Shown here one piece after another: positions 28,108 through 37,449 of a stretch of 64,000 nt of DNA. The stretch comes from Lachnospiraceae bacterium (GTDB lineage: Bacteria > Bacillota > Clostridia > Lachnospirales > Lachnospiraceae), in contig CAJTDB010000009.1 in assembly GCA_910574965.1 (NCBI GenBank), forward strand, positions 50,391 through 114,390, in the 5' to 3' direction. A program made the translations under genes and the position numbers. Numbering within the stretch: position 1 is the first letter of the stretch; each line of letters begins with the position of its first letter. The notes under the pieces are model-generated. The model did not search any database, was not told where the DNA came from, and was given only the letters and a program-made list of their open reading frames with translations.

Positions 28108-28169
28108 GCCCTTTCCGGGCTTTTCCTATTTCTTTTATTTTAACAAAAAAATAGGAAAATGAAAAGGGC
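28108..28169 (-). terminator. Hairpin between greA and the sugar kinase, probable terminator
   Basis: TTTTCCTATTT (28121-28131) pairs with AAATAGGAAAA (28149-28159), flanked by GCCC/GGGC. It lies after greA on the minus strand and could end that transcript. Confidence 0.6.
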
Positions 28170-28186
28170 AGGATCGCTAGATCTGG

Positions 28187-28690
28187 TTAAAATGTCCGAA
28201 TGCGGTCCTCTTCCTCTCCCTGCGTATTCTGAATCTCGCGAATGACAACATCATAACTGTATGTATCACTGACTGAGATCGTGACCGTGTCGCCAACCTT
28301 GTGGTGCAGGAGTGCTTTTCCAAGAGGAGATTCGATGCTGATAAGGTTTTTCATGGAATCTCCGCGGATACTCGTAACGATTTTATAAGTCTCACATTCA
28401 TCATCTTCCTCAATATAGACGGTAACGGATTTGTTAAGGCCGACTTCGTCAGAAGAAGAATGGTCTTCCACAATGACGGAATTTTTCAGCATCTGTTCCA
28501 AATAACGGATACGGCTGTTATTGATTCCATTTTCCCGTTTGGCGGCGTAGTATTCAAAGTTTTCACTTAAATCCCCCTGGGCACGGGCCTCCCGGACAGC
28601 GTCTAAAATCTGGGGACGCAGGACCAGTTTCCGATGATCGATTTCTGCCTGGATTTTCTCTGCATCCTGCCTGGTCAGTTTTTCCTTCAT
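28187..28690 (-). CDS. greA: Transcription elongation factor GreA/GreB family
   Basis: 167 residues. The N-terminal coiled coil carries AREARAQGDLSENFEYY-type acidic tip residues (here ARAQGDLSENFEYYAAK), which stimulate RNA cleavage by backtracked polymerase. The C-terminal domain ends with IESPLGKALLHHKVGDTV, the FKBP-like part. It lies 30 bases after asnA in the same direction. Confidence 0.9.
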   Translation of the reverse strand: MKEKLTRQDAEKIQAEIDHRKLVLRPQILDAVREARAQGDLSENFEYYAAKRENGINNSRIRYLEQMLKNSVIVEDHSSSDEVGLNKSVTVYIEEDDECETYKIVTSIRGDSMKNLISIESPLGKALLHHKVGDTVTISVSDTYSYDVVIREIQNTQGEEEDRIRTF

Positions 28691-28720
28691 GGTGTTTCGT
28701 TCCTTTCTGGCATTGACGAT

Positions 28721-29731
28721 TTACAGCAGTGTGATTCCGTTTGTCAGTGCTGCTTCCCGGATGTTGTCCGGCCAGATAGAAGCCTGAACCTCTCCGATAT
28801 GTGCTTTTCTCAGATAAAACATACAAATTCGGGACTGGCCGATGCCGCCGCCGATGGTATAGGGCAGTTTTTTCTCCAGGATAGCTTTCTGGAATGGAAG
28901 CCGGGAACGTTCTTCGCAGCCGGCCAGTTTTAACTGGCTGGCCAGAGCGTCTTCGTCCACCCGGATTCCCATAGAGGAAAGCTCCAGCGCCTGGGAAAGT
29001 ACCGGATACCAGACGATAATATCACCGTTTAAACTCCAGTCGTCATAATCCGGGGCCCTGCCATCATGAGGTTCGCCGTTTTCCAGCCGGCCGCCGATCT
29101 GCATCAGGAAGACGGCTCCCTTTTCCTGCGCGATCCGGTTTTCCCGCTCCTTTGGCGTCAGATCCGGATAGAGATCCAGAAGCTCCTGGGAAGTGATGAA
29201 GAATATTTCTTTCGGAAGAATCTCTTCAATATAATCGTACCGGATGGCCATATATTTCTCGGTCTTTTTCAGCGCCTTATAGATTTTGCGGACCGTTTCC
29301 TTCAGATAGTCCATGTTTCGGTCCTGCTTTAAGATAATCTTTTCCCAGTCCCACTGATCTACATAGATAGAATGAACATTGTCGGTATCTTCATCCCGGC
29401 GAATGGCATTCATATCGGTATAAAGTCCTTCGCCTACATGGAAGCCGTACTGCTTCAGTGCATTTCGTTTCCATTTGGCCAGAGAATGTACGATCTCCAC
29501 CGGACAGTCGTTCTGCTCCTTAATGCCAAAGGACACCGGACGCTCCACACCGTTTAGATTGTCATTCAGTCCGGATTCCGGCCGGACGAACAGCGGTGCG
29601 GACACCCGAAGCAGATAGAGCTGCTCTGACAATGTCTGCTGAAAAAAATCCTTAACGGTTTTGATCGCGATCTGGGTGTCATAAAGAGACAGATCAGAAT
29701 GATAGTTTTCAGGTATGTATAGATGTTCCAT
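28721..29731 (-). CDS. asnA: Aspartate-ammonia ligase
   Basis: 336 residues, the usual AnsA-independent AsnA length. It makes asparagine from aspartate, ammonia and ATP and resembles class II tRNA synthetases. Motifs include VSAPLFVRPESGLNDNLNG, VEIVHSLAKWKRNAL, LYTDMNAIRRDED, VDQWDWEK and TIGGGIGQSRICM. With ansA nearby but on the other strand, the cell both makes and breaks down asparagine. No T-box-like leader is evident upstream. Confidence 0.95.
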   Translation of the reverse strand: MEHLYIPENYHSDLSLYDTQIAIKTVKDFFQQTLSEQLYLLRVSAPLFVRPESGLNDNLNGVERPVSFGIKEQNDCPVEIVHSLAKWKRNALKQYGFHVGEGLYTDMNAIRRDEDTDNVHSIYVDQWDWEKIILKQDRNMDYLKETVRKIYKALKKTEKYMAIRYDYIEEILPKEIFFITSQELLDLYPDLTPKERENRIAQEKGAVFLMQIGGRLENGEPHDGRAPDYDDWSLNGDIIVWYPVLSQALELSSMGIRVDEDALASQLKLAGCEERSRLPFQKAILEKKLPYTIGGGIGQSRICMFYLRKAHIGEVQASIWPDNIREAALTNGITLL

Positions 29732-29910
29732 ATGATTTCCTCCGAATAAAATTTACATTGGTATAGTATAGCACAGATTGGGCCGGGATGAAAATTAAAT
29801 TTACTGAAAATTTTTGTTAATAAAGTAACAAAATTGATGCTGCCTGTACGTAATAATTTTGCAGGACTGGAGACGAAAACAAAACGCGAATTTTAACAGT
29901 ACCTCGACAA

Positions 29911-29939
29911 ATGAATGATTTTCGTGTAAAATAAGAAAC
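29911..29939 (+). promoter_or_regulatory. Possible promoter of the carbon-nitrogen hydrolase gene
   Basis: TCGACA and TAAAAT are spaced by 17 bases, shortly before the ATG at 29953. The leader would be very short. Confidence 0.45.
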
Positions 29940-29952
29940 GGGGGTATGGAAA

Positions 29953-30762
29953 ATGAAAGCTGCACTTGGACAATTACAATTACAGTGGGAGGAGAAAGAG
30001 GCGAACCTTAAAATCGTAGAAGCATATCTGGAACTGCTAGCAGAGCAGGGGACAGAGCTTTTTCTGCTTCCGGAGATGAGCCTGACCGGATTTTCCATGC
30101 GTACGGAACGAACAAAAGAGAGCCGGAAGGAAACGGTTTGCCGGGTACAGAAACTTTCAGAAAAATATCGGATGGCCATCGGTGCAGGCTGGGTAAAGGA
30201 CTGCGGGACATTTTGCGAGAATCACTATTCCATCGTAACACCAGAAGGAGAGATTCTGGACGCGGTTAAACTGCATCCCTTTCGATTTGGCGGAGAGGCA
30301 GAGTGTTTTCGGGGAGGAGACTATCTTCCGGTCTGCGAATACAAAGGATTTCGAATTGGCGTGCAGATCTGTTATGATCTGCGTTTCCCGGAACCGTTCC
30401 AGATTTTATCCCGGCAGGCAGACTTGATTCTCGTTCCGGCAAACTGGCCGGCAGCCCGAAGCGCACATTGGAAATGTCTGTTAAAGGCAAGAGCCATCGA
30501 GAATATGGTATACATTGCAGGAATCAACTGTGCAGGCGAGATGGGAGAACTGTTCTATTCCGGAGACTCTCGGATCTGTGCGCCGGATGGATCAAAGCTG
30601 AAAAAGGAGCTTCTCTCTCTTCCGGACCGGTGTCCGAAGGAGCAGGTACAGATCTATGATCTGCAAAATGATATACATAGCTACAGGGAGTGCTTTCCGG
30701 TCAAAGAGGACCGGCGGGAAACACTTTACCAAAGACTACAGGAAGAGTTGCTGGACTTATGA
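29953..30762 (+). CDS. Carbon-nitrogen hydrolase (omega-amidase/nitrilase superfamily)
   Basis: 269 residues. The Glu-Lys-Cys triad is visible: LLPEMSLTGF, DAVKLHPF and VQICYDLRFPE. PANWPAARSAHWKCLLKARA is the usual downstream block. The family hydrolyses amides such as alpha-ketoglutaramate; the substrate is not certain. The stop overlaps the next start (ATGA), linking it to a (p)ppGpp synthetase gene. Confidence 0.85.
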   Translation: MKAALGQLQLQWEEKEANLKIVEAYLELLAEQGTELFLLPEMSLTGFSMRTERTKESRKETVCRVQKLSEKYRMAIGAGWVKDCGTFCENHYSIVTPEGEILDAVKLHPFRFGGEAECFRGGDYLPVCEYKGFRIGVQICYDLRFPEPFQILSRQADLILVPANWPAARSAHWKCLLKARAIENMVYIAGINCAGEMGELFYSGDSRICAPDGSKLKKELLSLPDRCPKEQVQIYDLQNDIHSYRECFPVKEDRRETLYQRLQEELLDL

Positions 30763-31460
30763 AAGAAAAAAATGAACTGATCGGCATGGGCGAGCTGGAA
30801 GGGTTGGATTTGCTTCGGCACTTTGCCAGCGGCCAGCTTGTGGATACGCCCATTCGGATACGCCTGTTTATGACGCTGCTGATGCAGTACCGCTGTGCGA
30901 TCCGGGAGATCGAGACAAAGCTGAACGTACTAAATGAAGAGTTTTCTCTGGAACATGAGCGCAATCCCATAGAGATGATTGAGAGTCGTGTAAAAGAACC
31001 CGTAAGCATCGTTGAGAAGATGAACCGGAAAGGATATGAATTGTCGGTGGAGAGCATCGAAGCTCACCTGAATGATGTGGCAGGAGTTCGCGTGATCTGT
31101 TCCTTTGTGGAGGATATTTACTATCTGGCATCCATGCTGTCCGCACAGGATGATTTAGAAGTGGTGAAGGTGAAAGACTATATCAAGCATCCAAAAAAGA
31201 ACGGATACCGAAGCCTGCATCTAATCATTCAGATTCCGATCTTTCTCTCCAGTGAGAAGAAATATATGCGGGTAGAAGTACAGTTTCGGACCATTGCTAT
31301 GGACTTTTGGGCCAGTCTGGACCATAAGCTGAAATACAAAAAGAACGTGAAAAATCCGGAAATCATCGTAAATGAACTTCGCAAATGTGCGGATATTATC
31401 AGTCGGGTAGATCTGAGAATGCAGGAAATTCGGAATATGATAGAAGAAGGAGAGCTGTAA
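30759..31460 (+). CDS. Small alarmone synthetase (RelA/SpoT-type (p)ppGpp synthetase)
   Basis: 233 residues, too short for full RelA and lacking hydrolase, TGS and ACT domains. The synthetase core shows SRVKEPVSIVEKMNRKGY, LNDVAGVRVICSF, DYIKHPKKNGYRSLHLI and VEVQFRTIAMDFWASLDHKL. It would make (p)ppGpp from GTP/GDP and ATP. ATG 30759 overlaps the upstream stop. Confidence 0.9.
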   Translation: MKEKNELIGMGELEGLDLLRHFASGQLVDTPIRIRLFMTLLMQYRCAIREIETKLNVLNEEFSLEHERNPIEMIESRVKEPVSIVEKMNRKGYELSVESIEAHLNDVAGVRVICSFVEDIYYLASMLSAQDDLEVVKVKDYIKHPKKNGYRSLHLIIQIPIFLSSEKKYMRVEVQFRTIAMDFWASLDHKLKYKKNVKNPEIIVNELRKCADIISRVDLRMQEIRNMIEEGEL

Positions 31461-31587
31461 GGTCATTTTTAAAGGAATAATTATACATTTCTTTCGGGAA
31501 TCTTAAGAAAAATGATTCAGGAATTTTACAATTCAGGGGGTATCATAACCTTATCGTGTAAAATAAAGAGTAAAAGGAGGGATAAGG

Positions 31588-31950
31588 TTGCTGTCGGCGG
31601 GAAGAATAAGAACGGGCTGCCTTCTGATGGGAATCCTGATCCTTGGCGGAGGCGTGGTGCGGGTATCGGGATGTGCCAGCAGAAACGCAGAAGAAACCGA
31701 AATGGAATGTCTGACAGAGGATTCTTTGGAAAGTTGGATGAAAGAGAAGTATCAAAGTCTGGAGGAAGAAGAAATTCGGCTTCAGGAAGCCCTGCAGGAA
31801 ATAGAAGAGAGCCTTTTGGACGAAGCGGAAGAAGGATGGACTAGGGCAGAAGAACTCAGAGAGGAATTGCGGCATATTTGTGTACAGAAACAGGTACTAA
31901 AAGCCAGGATAGAGGAAATGGCAGGAGAGGAAGAAGGAGAGGAAGAATAG
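31588..31950 (+). CDS. Small putative lipoprotein with a charged coiled-coil tail
   Basis: 120 residues from a TTG start that has AAAAGGAGGG seven bases upstream. A hydrophobic segment LLMGILILGGGVV leads to the lipobox-like VSGC near residue 29, so the protein may be lipid-anchored outside the membrane. The rest is rich in Glu and Arg with heptad-like spacing. No family is recognised. Confidence 0.6.
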   Translation: MLSAGRIRTGCLLMGILILGGGVVRVSGCASRNAEETEMECLTEDSLESWMKEKYQSLEEEEIRLQEALQEIEESLLDEAEEGWTRAEELREELRHICVQKQVLKARIEEMAGEEEGEEE

Positions 31951-31959
31951 ATATTTCTT

Positions 31960-31988
31960 TTGACAAGGGACAAAGGTTGGGATATAAT
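31960..31988 (+). promoter_or_regulatory. Strong promoter of the rubredoxin/flavoprotein operon
   Basis: TTGACA (31960-31965) and TATAAT (31983-31988) match the consensus exactly, with 17 bases between, 60 bases before the rubredoxin ATG. Confidence 0.85.
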
Positions 31989-32047
31989 ATCGAAAAGACA
32001 AGGTATGCAGATACCGGACTAAGTCTATTATTAAATGGAGGTGCGAC

Positions 32048-32206
32048 ATGAAAAAATATGTATGCGGGCCTTGCGGCTATGAGTATGATCCGGAAGCAGG
32101 CGATCCGGATAACGGGATTGCTCCGGGAACGGCTTTTGAGGATCTTCCGGAAGATTGGGTATGCCCCATTTGCGGAGTCGGTAAGGAAGATTTCGAAGAG
32201 GCATAA
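32048..32206 (+). CDS. Rubredoxin
   Basis: 52 residues. The two CxxC pairs that bind one iron are present: [17 protein letters not shown] and [19 protein letters not shown] ribosome site lies before ATG 32048. It is a one-electron carrier and sits 68 bases before an A-type flavoprotein, its expected partner in reducing oxygen or nitric oxide. Confidence 0.97.
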   Translation: MKKYVCGPCGYEYDPEAGDPDNGIAPGTAFEDLPEDWVCPICGVGKEDFEEA

Positions 32207-32274
32207 GAAATGAGGGAATGTCTGCGGGCATTCCCATTTTCAGGTCTGACCGTTTAACAGCTAGGAGGATAAGA

Positions 32275-33438
32275 ATGAAAGAAGTAACCGTTACCAGTTC
32301 AATTTTCTATGTGGGCTGCGACGACAGAGGGATTGATCTGTTTGAGAGCCAGTATCATGTTCCAAATGGAGTATCCTACAATTCCTATGTGATTATGGAT
32401 GAAAAGATCGCAGTCATGGATACGACAGATCCGAGAGTAACCGATGAATGGCTTTCCAAAGTGGAAAAAGCAGTAGGAGACAGAGAGCCGGATTATCTGA
32501 TTATCAATCATATGGAGCCGGATCATGCAGGCAATATCCAGAAGATTGCGGAGAAATATCCGAAGATGAAACTGGTGAGCAATGCAAAAGTATTTACCAT
32601 GCTGCCGCAGTTCTTTGATCTGGATCTGACCGGCCGTACAGTGGAAGTCAAGGAAGGAGATACTCTTTCTCTTGGAAGCCATACCCTGCAGTTTTTCCTG
32701 GCACCTATGGTTCACTGGCCGGAAGCTATGGTTACCTATGAACAGTCGGAAAAGGTGCTGTTTTCTGCAGATGGTTTTGGTAAATTCGGCGCTCTTGATG
32801 CAGAGGAAGAGTGGACGGACGAAGCAAGGCGCTATTTTATTAATATTGTGGGAAAATACGGCACGCAGGTGCAGGCACTTCTGAAAAAGGCCGCTACTTT
32901 GGACATTGCGGTGATCTGTCCCCTTCACGGACCGGTGCTGAAGGAAAACCTGGGATATTATATCGGAAAATATCTCACCTGGTCCTCCTACGAGCCGGAG
33001 GAAGAAGGGGTTGTTGTAGCATGTGCGTCCATCCACGGCAATACCAAAAGAGCCATGCAGAAATTCGTAGAGATTCTGAAGGAAAAAGGCGCGAAGAACG
33101 TAGTATTTTTTGATCTTGCAAGAGATGATATGGCTGAGGCTGTCTCCTGTGCATATCGTTATGACAAACTGGTGCTGGCAAGTGCAACCTATGATGCAAG
33201 CCTGTTCCCGTGCATGGAGGATTTCCTGTATCATTTGAAGATTAAGAACTTCCAGAACCGCAAAGCTGCCATCGTGGAGAACGGAAGCTGGGCACCTATG
33301 GCGGGCAAACATATTCGGACTTATTTGGAAGGAATGAAAAAGATTCAGATCGCAGAGCCGACCGTAACAATTAAGTCTACCTTAAGCGAAAAGAATCTGG
33401 AGGAGCTGAACGCACTGGCGGAGGAACTCCTGAAATAA
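32275..33438 (+). CDS. A-type flavoprotein (rubredoxin:oxygen/NO oxidoreductase)
   Basis: 387 residues. The N-terminal metallo-beta-lactamase-like domain has the diiron ligands INHMEPDHAGN, MVHWPEAM and FSADGFG, with a later His in CPLHGPVL. The C-terminal flavodoxin domain starts near residue 245 (VVVACASIHGNTKRAM). It reduces oxygen to water or NO to N2O. ATG 32275 has AGGAGG upstream. Together with rubredoxin it protects an anaerobe from oxygen. There is no fused rubredoxin domain. Confidence 0.92.
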   Translation: MKEVTVTSSIFYVGCDDRGIDLFESQYHVPNGVSYNSYVIMDEKIAVMDTTDPRVTDEWLSKVEKAVGDREPDYLIINHMEPDHAGNIQKIAEKYPKMKLVSNAKVFTMLPQFFDLDLTGRTVEVKEGDTLSLGSHTLQFFLAPMVHWPEAMVTYEQSEKVLFSADGFGKFGALDAEEEWTDEARRYFINIVGKYGTQVQALLKKAATLDIAVICPLHGPVLKENLGYYIGKYLTWSSYEPEEEGVVVACASIHGNTKRAMQKFVEILKEKGAKNVVFFDLARDDMAEAVSCAYRYDKLVLASATYDASLFPCMEDFLYHLKIKNFQNRKAAIVENGSWAPMAGKHIRTYLEGMKKIQIAEPTVTIKSTLSEKNLEELNALAEELLK

Positions 33439-33445
33439 AAGGGAT

Positions 33446-33480
33446 AAAATGGGGCTGCATGTTTTGGCTGCCCCATTTTT
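33446..33480 (+). terminator. Terminator after the flavoprotein gene
   Basis: AAAATGGGGC (33446-33455) pairs with GCCCCATTTT (33470-33479), followed by T. Confidence 0.85.
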
Positions 33481-33549
33481 CTGCCTGTGGTCAAAACACG
33501 GAAGGTGTGGTAAAATAAGACAAATACCAAAGAAGGAGTGCCAAATGTT

Positions 33550-34401
33550 ATGAAGGTTCGTACGAGTGAAAACCCTCATTTTTTTCAGGAAAAACTGTTT
33601 CAAAGGCTGTCGGCTTATTCTCTGCAAGGACTTCTGATGAATGACCAGCACGAATTTACGACAGCGTTAGAAGCGGTGGAATATGGAGAGGGAGACGATA
33701 AACACCGTCTGCCTTTTAAAGTGGAGACGGTCCAGGCTCAGTATCTGCTGGCGAGAGAAGCCGGAATTCCGCTGTATTATCTGTGCTATATAGATGGGAT
33801 GTACCGAATCTATGAAGCAGTAGAGAGAAACGGACAAGTAGAGCTGAAAACTACCTGGAATCTGGAGGAAGAAGGCTTTATTCAGTGGTGGGGCGAACGA
33901 AAGCAGACCATACAGAAAAAGCCCCTCAGAAACGGCGGAGAACAGCGAATAGGACAAACGATCTTCGATCAGGTGCTGAGAAAGCATGGCTATGAATGGG
34001 GCGGAAATATTGACGGATTTGTAGTGGACTGGAAGGAAAAAAAGATCCGGTTTCTCATTGATAATATCTCAGTCCGAAGGAAGGACCTGCAGGATGAACC
34101 TTCTCATTATTTTCACAGCCCTAATCCTAAACATGGCCCCCGCTATGAAGGCTGGTATGGTGCCGTGAAGCTGTCCAGCCGGCTGCAGATCCCCCACGCC
34201 TTATTTACCATAGACAAAAATAATCCAACGATAGAACATATTGGTTTTGCACTGATCGAAAAGCTTTCACCAGAAGGGCTTTTCTACGCGGATCAGATCA
34301 GACCGGACCAGAACATTTTAGAGGGTATGGACCATATTGTAAGTACGGTTCAGAAACGCGTCCGCACAGCGGTGCCACCCATACTGGTAGAGAAAAAGTA
34401 A
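33550..34401 (+). CDS. Protein of unknown function before the type III methylase
   Basis: 283 residues from ATG 33550 (AAGGAG eleven bases upstream); GTG 33538 is possible but overlaps the ribosome site. I recognise no family. The block IDGFVVDWKEKKIRFLIDN followed by LSSRLQIPHALFTID loosely recalls a PD-(D/E)XK nuclease core, with Asp-x-Asn in place of Glu-x-Lys; this is weak. It lies 18 bases before an orphan type III DNA methylase, so a link in DNA modification or restriction is worth testing. No membrane segments. Confidence 0.6.
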   Translation: MKVRTSENPHFFQEKLFQRLSAYSLQGLLMNDQHEFTTALEAVEYGEGDDKHRLPFKVETVQAQYLLAREAGIPLYYLCYIDGMYRIYEAVERNGQVELKTTWNLEEEGFIQWWGERKQTIQKKPLRNGGEQRIGQTIFDQVLRKHGYEWGGNIDGFVVDWKEKKIRFLIDNISVRRKDLQDEPSHYFHSPNPKHGPRYEGWYGAVKLSSRLQIPHALFTIDKNNPTIEHIGFALIEKLSPEGLFYADQIRPDQNILEGMDHIVSTVQKRVRTAVPPILVEKK

Positions 34402-34419
34402 TTAAAGGGAGCAGATTTA

Positions 34420-36276
34420 GTGGAAAAAATGCAGATGAGATCAAAAGATCTGGCGCAGGAAAAACTGGAAAGACTGGAAGAACTGTTCCCTGGATGTATC
34501 ACAGAAGAGATGGATGCCGAAGGGAAGCTTCACAGGAAGCTCTCTTTGCACTGCCTGGAACAATTTTTGTCTTTGGAAGGGGCAGAAGGAGAAGAGGCGT
34601 ACGCATTTACCTGGCCGGGAAAAAAGGCGGCCATTGCGGAAGCGAACCGTTCCATAAGAAAGACTCTGCGGCCGGTCCGGGAGAGGAGCATGGACTGGGA
34701 AAAGACGGAAAATCTCTATATAGAGGGGGACAATCTGGAAGTCTTAAAGCTTTTGCGGGAAAGCTATCTGGGCAAGGTGAAGGTGATTTATATTGATCCG
34801 CCTTATAATACAGGCACGGATCTTATTTACAGGGATGATTTTGAAAGCTCTGCAGAGGAGTATGAGCAGTGCACGGGAATTCGGGGAGAAAATCAGGAGA
34901 AACTGTTTAAAAATGCGGACAGCAGCGGCCGATTTCATTCGAACTGGTGTTCGATGATTTTTTCCCGCCTGCTGCTGGCGCGGGATCTTCTGACCGAGGA
35001 CGGAGTCATCTTTATCAGTATTGACGATCACGAGCAGGAGAATCTGAAAAAAATATGCAATGAGGTGTTCGGGGAGCATAATTTTCTGGCACAGATCGTC
35101 TGGGAGCGGGCATTTGCGCCGGTAAATTTAAAAAAGCATTTTTCAGAAAGCCATGACTTTATTTTGTGCTATGCAAGACACCGTCCTTCGGCAGTCTGCC
35201 AGGGGCTTCCAAGAAGCGGAGAGAGTGATGCCCGGTATTCAAACCCGGACCAGGATAAACGCGGGTCCTGGACGTCCGGGGATTTGTCGGTAGGTCCGGC
35301 GGTTCCAAGCCGGATCTATGAGATCGTTACGCCTTCCGGCAGAAAGGTGCTGCCGCCCAATGGCTATTGCTGGCGGTTAGATCGGGAGACTTTTGAACAG
35401 TATAAGGCCGACAATCGGATCTGGTTCGGAGCGGACGGGGACAATGTTCCCCGAATCAAGCGTTTTTTAAGTGAAGTAAAACAGGGAATCACGCCCACGA
35501 CAATCTGGAAATATACAGATGTGGGAAGCTCTCAGGATGCCACAAAGGAACTGAAAAAGATTTTTGACGGAAAAGCTTTTTTTGACTATCCAAAGCCGGT
35601 CCGCCTGGTGCGCCGGTGCATTCGGTTATATGGAGATGAGAACTGTATTGTCATGGATTTTTTCTCCGGATCCGGGACAACTGCCCAGGCAGTTTTGGAG
35701 CAGAATGCAGAGGACGGAGGGCATCGGAAATTTATTATGGTACAGTGTGATGAACGGCTCAAAGAGACAAGTGAGGCTTATCAGGCAGGTTTTCAGACCA
35801 TATGCGATATTGGGGAAGAGCGTGTGAGAAGGGCCGGAGCGGCTGTGAAGGCCAAACATCCGGCGGCGGATACGGGATTTCGGGTGTTCCGGCTGGATGA
35901 CTCCAATATGGAAGATGTGTATTATGTGCCCGGAGATTATACGCAGGAGCTTTTGCCCATGCTGGAGTCCAATATTAAAAGCGGGCGGACCGGGGAAGAT
36001 CTTTTCTTTGGCTGTCTGCTGGAATGGGGGATTCCTCTGTCTCTGCCCTGCAAAGAGGAGCTTGTGCACGGACATGTAGTGAACAGTTGCGGAGCAAATG
36101 AACTGATCGCATGTTTTGAGGAAAAGGTTCCGGCAGAGGTCGTAGAAGAGATTGCAAAACGCCGTCCCCGCAGGGCAGTCTTTCGAGACAGCAGCTTTTG
36201 GGACAGCGCTTCCCGGCTGAATCTAGAAGAACTGTTCCGGCATCTGTCTCCGGATACCAGGATCAAAGTAATCTGA
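34420..36276 (+). CDS. Type III restriction-modification methylase (Mod), N6-adenine class
   Basis: 618 residues from GTG 34420, after AAAGGGAGC. The catalytic motif IYIDPPYNTG precedes the SAM-binding motif MDFFSGSGTTAQAV, the beta-class order of Mod subunits. The part between is the target-recognition region. A Res helicase-nuclease would normally follow, but the next gene is a DUF362 protein, so this is an orphan in the window. No simple repeats that could drive phase variation are seen in the frame. Confidence 0.88.
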   Translation: MEKMQMRSKDLAQEKLERLEELFPGCITEEMDAEGKLHRKLSLHCLEQFLSLEGAEGEEAYAFTWPGKKAAIAEANRSIRKTLRPVRERSMDWEKTENLYIEGDNLEVLKLLRESYLGKVKVIYIDPPYNTGTDLIYRDDFESSAEEYEQCTGIRGENQEKLFKNADSSGRFHSNWCSMIFSRLLLARDLLTEDGVIFISIDDHEQENLKKICNEVFGEHNFLAQIVWERAFAPVNLKKHFSESHDFILCYARHRPSAVCQGLPRSGESDARYSNPDQDKRGSWTSGDLSVGPAVPSRIYEIVTPSGRKVLPPNGYCWRLDRETFEQYKADNRIWFGADGDNVPRIKRFLSEVKQGITPTTIWKYTDVGSSQDATKELKKIFDGKAFFDYPKPVRLVRRCIRLYGDENCIVMDFFSGSGTTAQAVLEQNAEDGGHRKFIMVQCDERLKETSEAYQAGFQTICDIGEERVRRAGAAVKAKHPAADTGFRVFRLDDSNMEDVYYVPGDYTQELLPMLESNIKSGRTGEDLFFGCLLEWGIPLSLPCKEELVHGHVVNSCGANELIACFEEKVPAEVVEEIAKRRPRRAVFRDSSFWDSASRLNLEELFRHLSPDTRIKVI

Positions 36277-36327
36277 TGCAGGTACCGGAAGTGTCTGCAA
36301 AAAAGAAAGAAATAGGTGAGCGCATTT

Positions 36328-37449
36328 ATGAAGAAAAATGAGATTCTTGTGACCTATGGAAAAGATTATGCAGCTATGACCCGCCGTCTGCTTCAGGAGG
36401 CAGATCTGGCTTCCATGATCGAAGATCGTGAGAGACGGATAGGGATTAAGCCGAATCTGGTTTCCCCGGTCCTGCCTTCTGACGGGGCAACGACCCATCC
36501 GGAGGTGGTAGAAGGGCTTCTTCAGTATCTTCAGGAACATGGATTCCAGAAGATTACGATGATGGAAGGCTCCTGGGCGGGCGCTAAGACAGAGGATGCC
36601 TACAACGTCTGCGGCTACAAGGAACTGACAGAAACATACGGCGTGGAGTTTCGGGACGCCCAGAAAGAACCTTTTGTGGCAGCAGACTGCGGGGGAATGG
36701 AACTTCGTATTTGTGCCTGTGCCTTTGACGTAGATTTTATGATAAATGTGCCGGTGATGAAGGGGCATTGTCAGACCCGGATCACTTGTGCACTTAAGAA
36801 TATGAAAGGGCTTATTCCGAATGCGGAGAAGAGGCGGTTTCATTCCATGGGGCTTCATGGTCCTATCGGACATTTAGCGGCAAAAATACGTCAGGATTTT
36901 GTGCTGGTGGACAGCATCTGCGGGGATCTGACCTTCGAAGATGGAGGAAATCCAACGGTTATGAACCGGATCTTTGCGGCTGCGGACCCGGTGCTTTGTG
37001 ATGCATATGTGTGCCGGCTTCTTCAGTATCGGACGGAGGAAGTGCCTTATATCGGGATTGCAGAGGCGCTGGGCGTGGGCAGTGCGGACCTTGATCGGGC
37101 AGTGATCCGGGAATTAAACCATGCCGAAGGCCGGACCGTACTTCCGGATAAGGACCGGATACTAAAGCTTCAGGAGGCTGTGGAGGATGTGGATTCCTGC
37201 AGTGCCTGTTATGGATATCTGATTCCGGCCCTGGACCGGTTGGAGCAGGAAGGGCTTCTTACGGATTTTCCGGAAAAGATTTGTATCGGACAGGGATACA
37301 AAGGGAAAACAGGCAGGCTTGGCATCGGAAACTGCACAAAAGCATTTGCCTGCAGCCTGAAAGGATGTCCGCCTACAGAGACGGAAATTTACGAATTTTT
37401 GAAAGCATACAGAGAAAACAGAACACATGTTCTTTTGGAGGGGCAGTGA
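36328..37449 (+). CDS. DUF362 domain protein
   Basis: 373 residues. It matches DUF362 by IGIKPNLVSPVLPSDGATTHPEVVEGLL, GCCxxE-free middle VDFMINVPVMKGHC and CALKNMKGLIP. Cysteines late in the protein (DSCSACYGY, IGNCTKAF, LKGCPP) could bind metal, though no classic 4Fe-4S ferredoxin motif is present. The family has no settled reaction. ATG 36328 follows AGGTGAG. The stop overlaps the GTG of hflX. Confidence 0.75.
   Translation: MKKNEILVTYGKDYAAMTRRLLQEADLASMIEDRERRIGIKPNLVSPVLPSDGATTHPEVVEGLLQYLQEHGFQKITMMEGSWAGAKTEDAYNVCGYKELTETYGVEFRDAQKEPFVAADCGGMELRICACAFDVDFMINVPVMKGHCQTRITCALKNMKGLIPNAEKRRFHSMGLHGPIGHLAAKIRQDFVLVDSICGDLTFEDGGNPTVMNRIFAAADPVLCDAYVCRLLQYRTEEVPYIGIAEALGVGSADLDRAVIRELNHAEGRTVLPDKDRILKLQEAVEDVDSCSACYGYLIPALDRLEQEGLLTDFPEKICIGQGYKGKTGRLGIGNCTKAFACSLKGCPPTETEIYEFLKAYRENRTHVLLEGQ

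Noticed and set aside
31512-31844. Alternative frame overlapping the small lipoprotein gene
   Set aside because: The lipoprotein frame has the ribosome site at the right distance and a lipobox; this one has neither.
32299-33312. Long open frame opposite the A-type flavoprotein
   Set aside because: Shadow frame on the opposite strand of a clear gene, without recognisable motifs.
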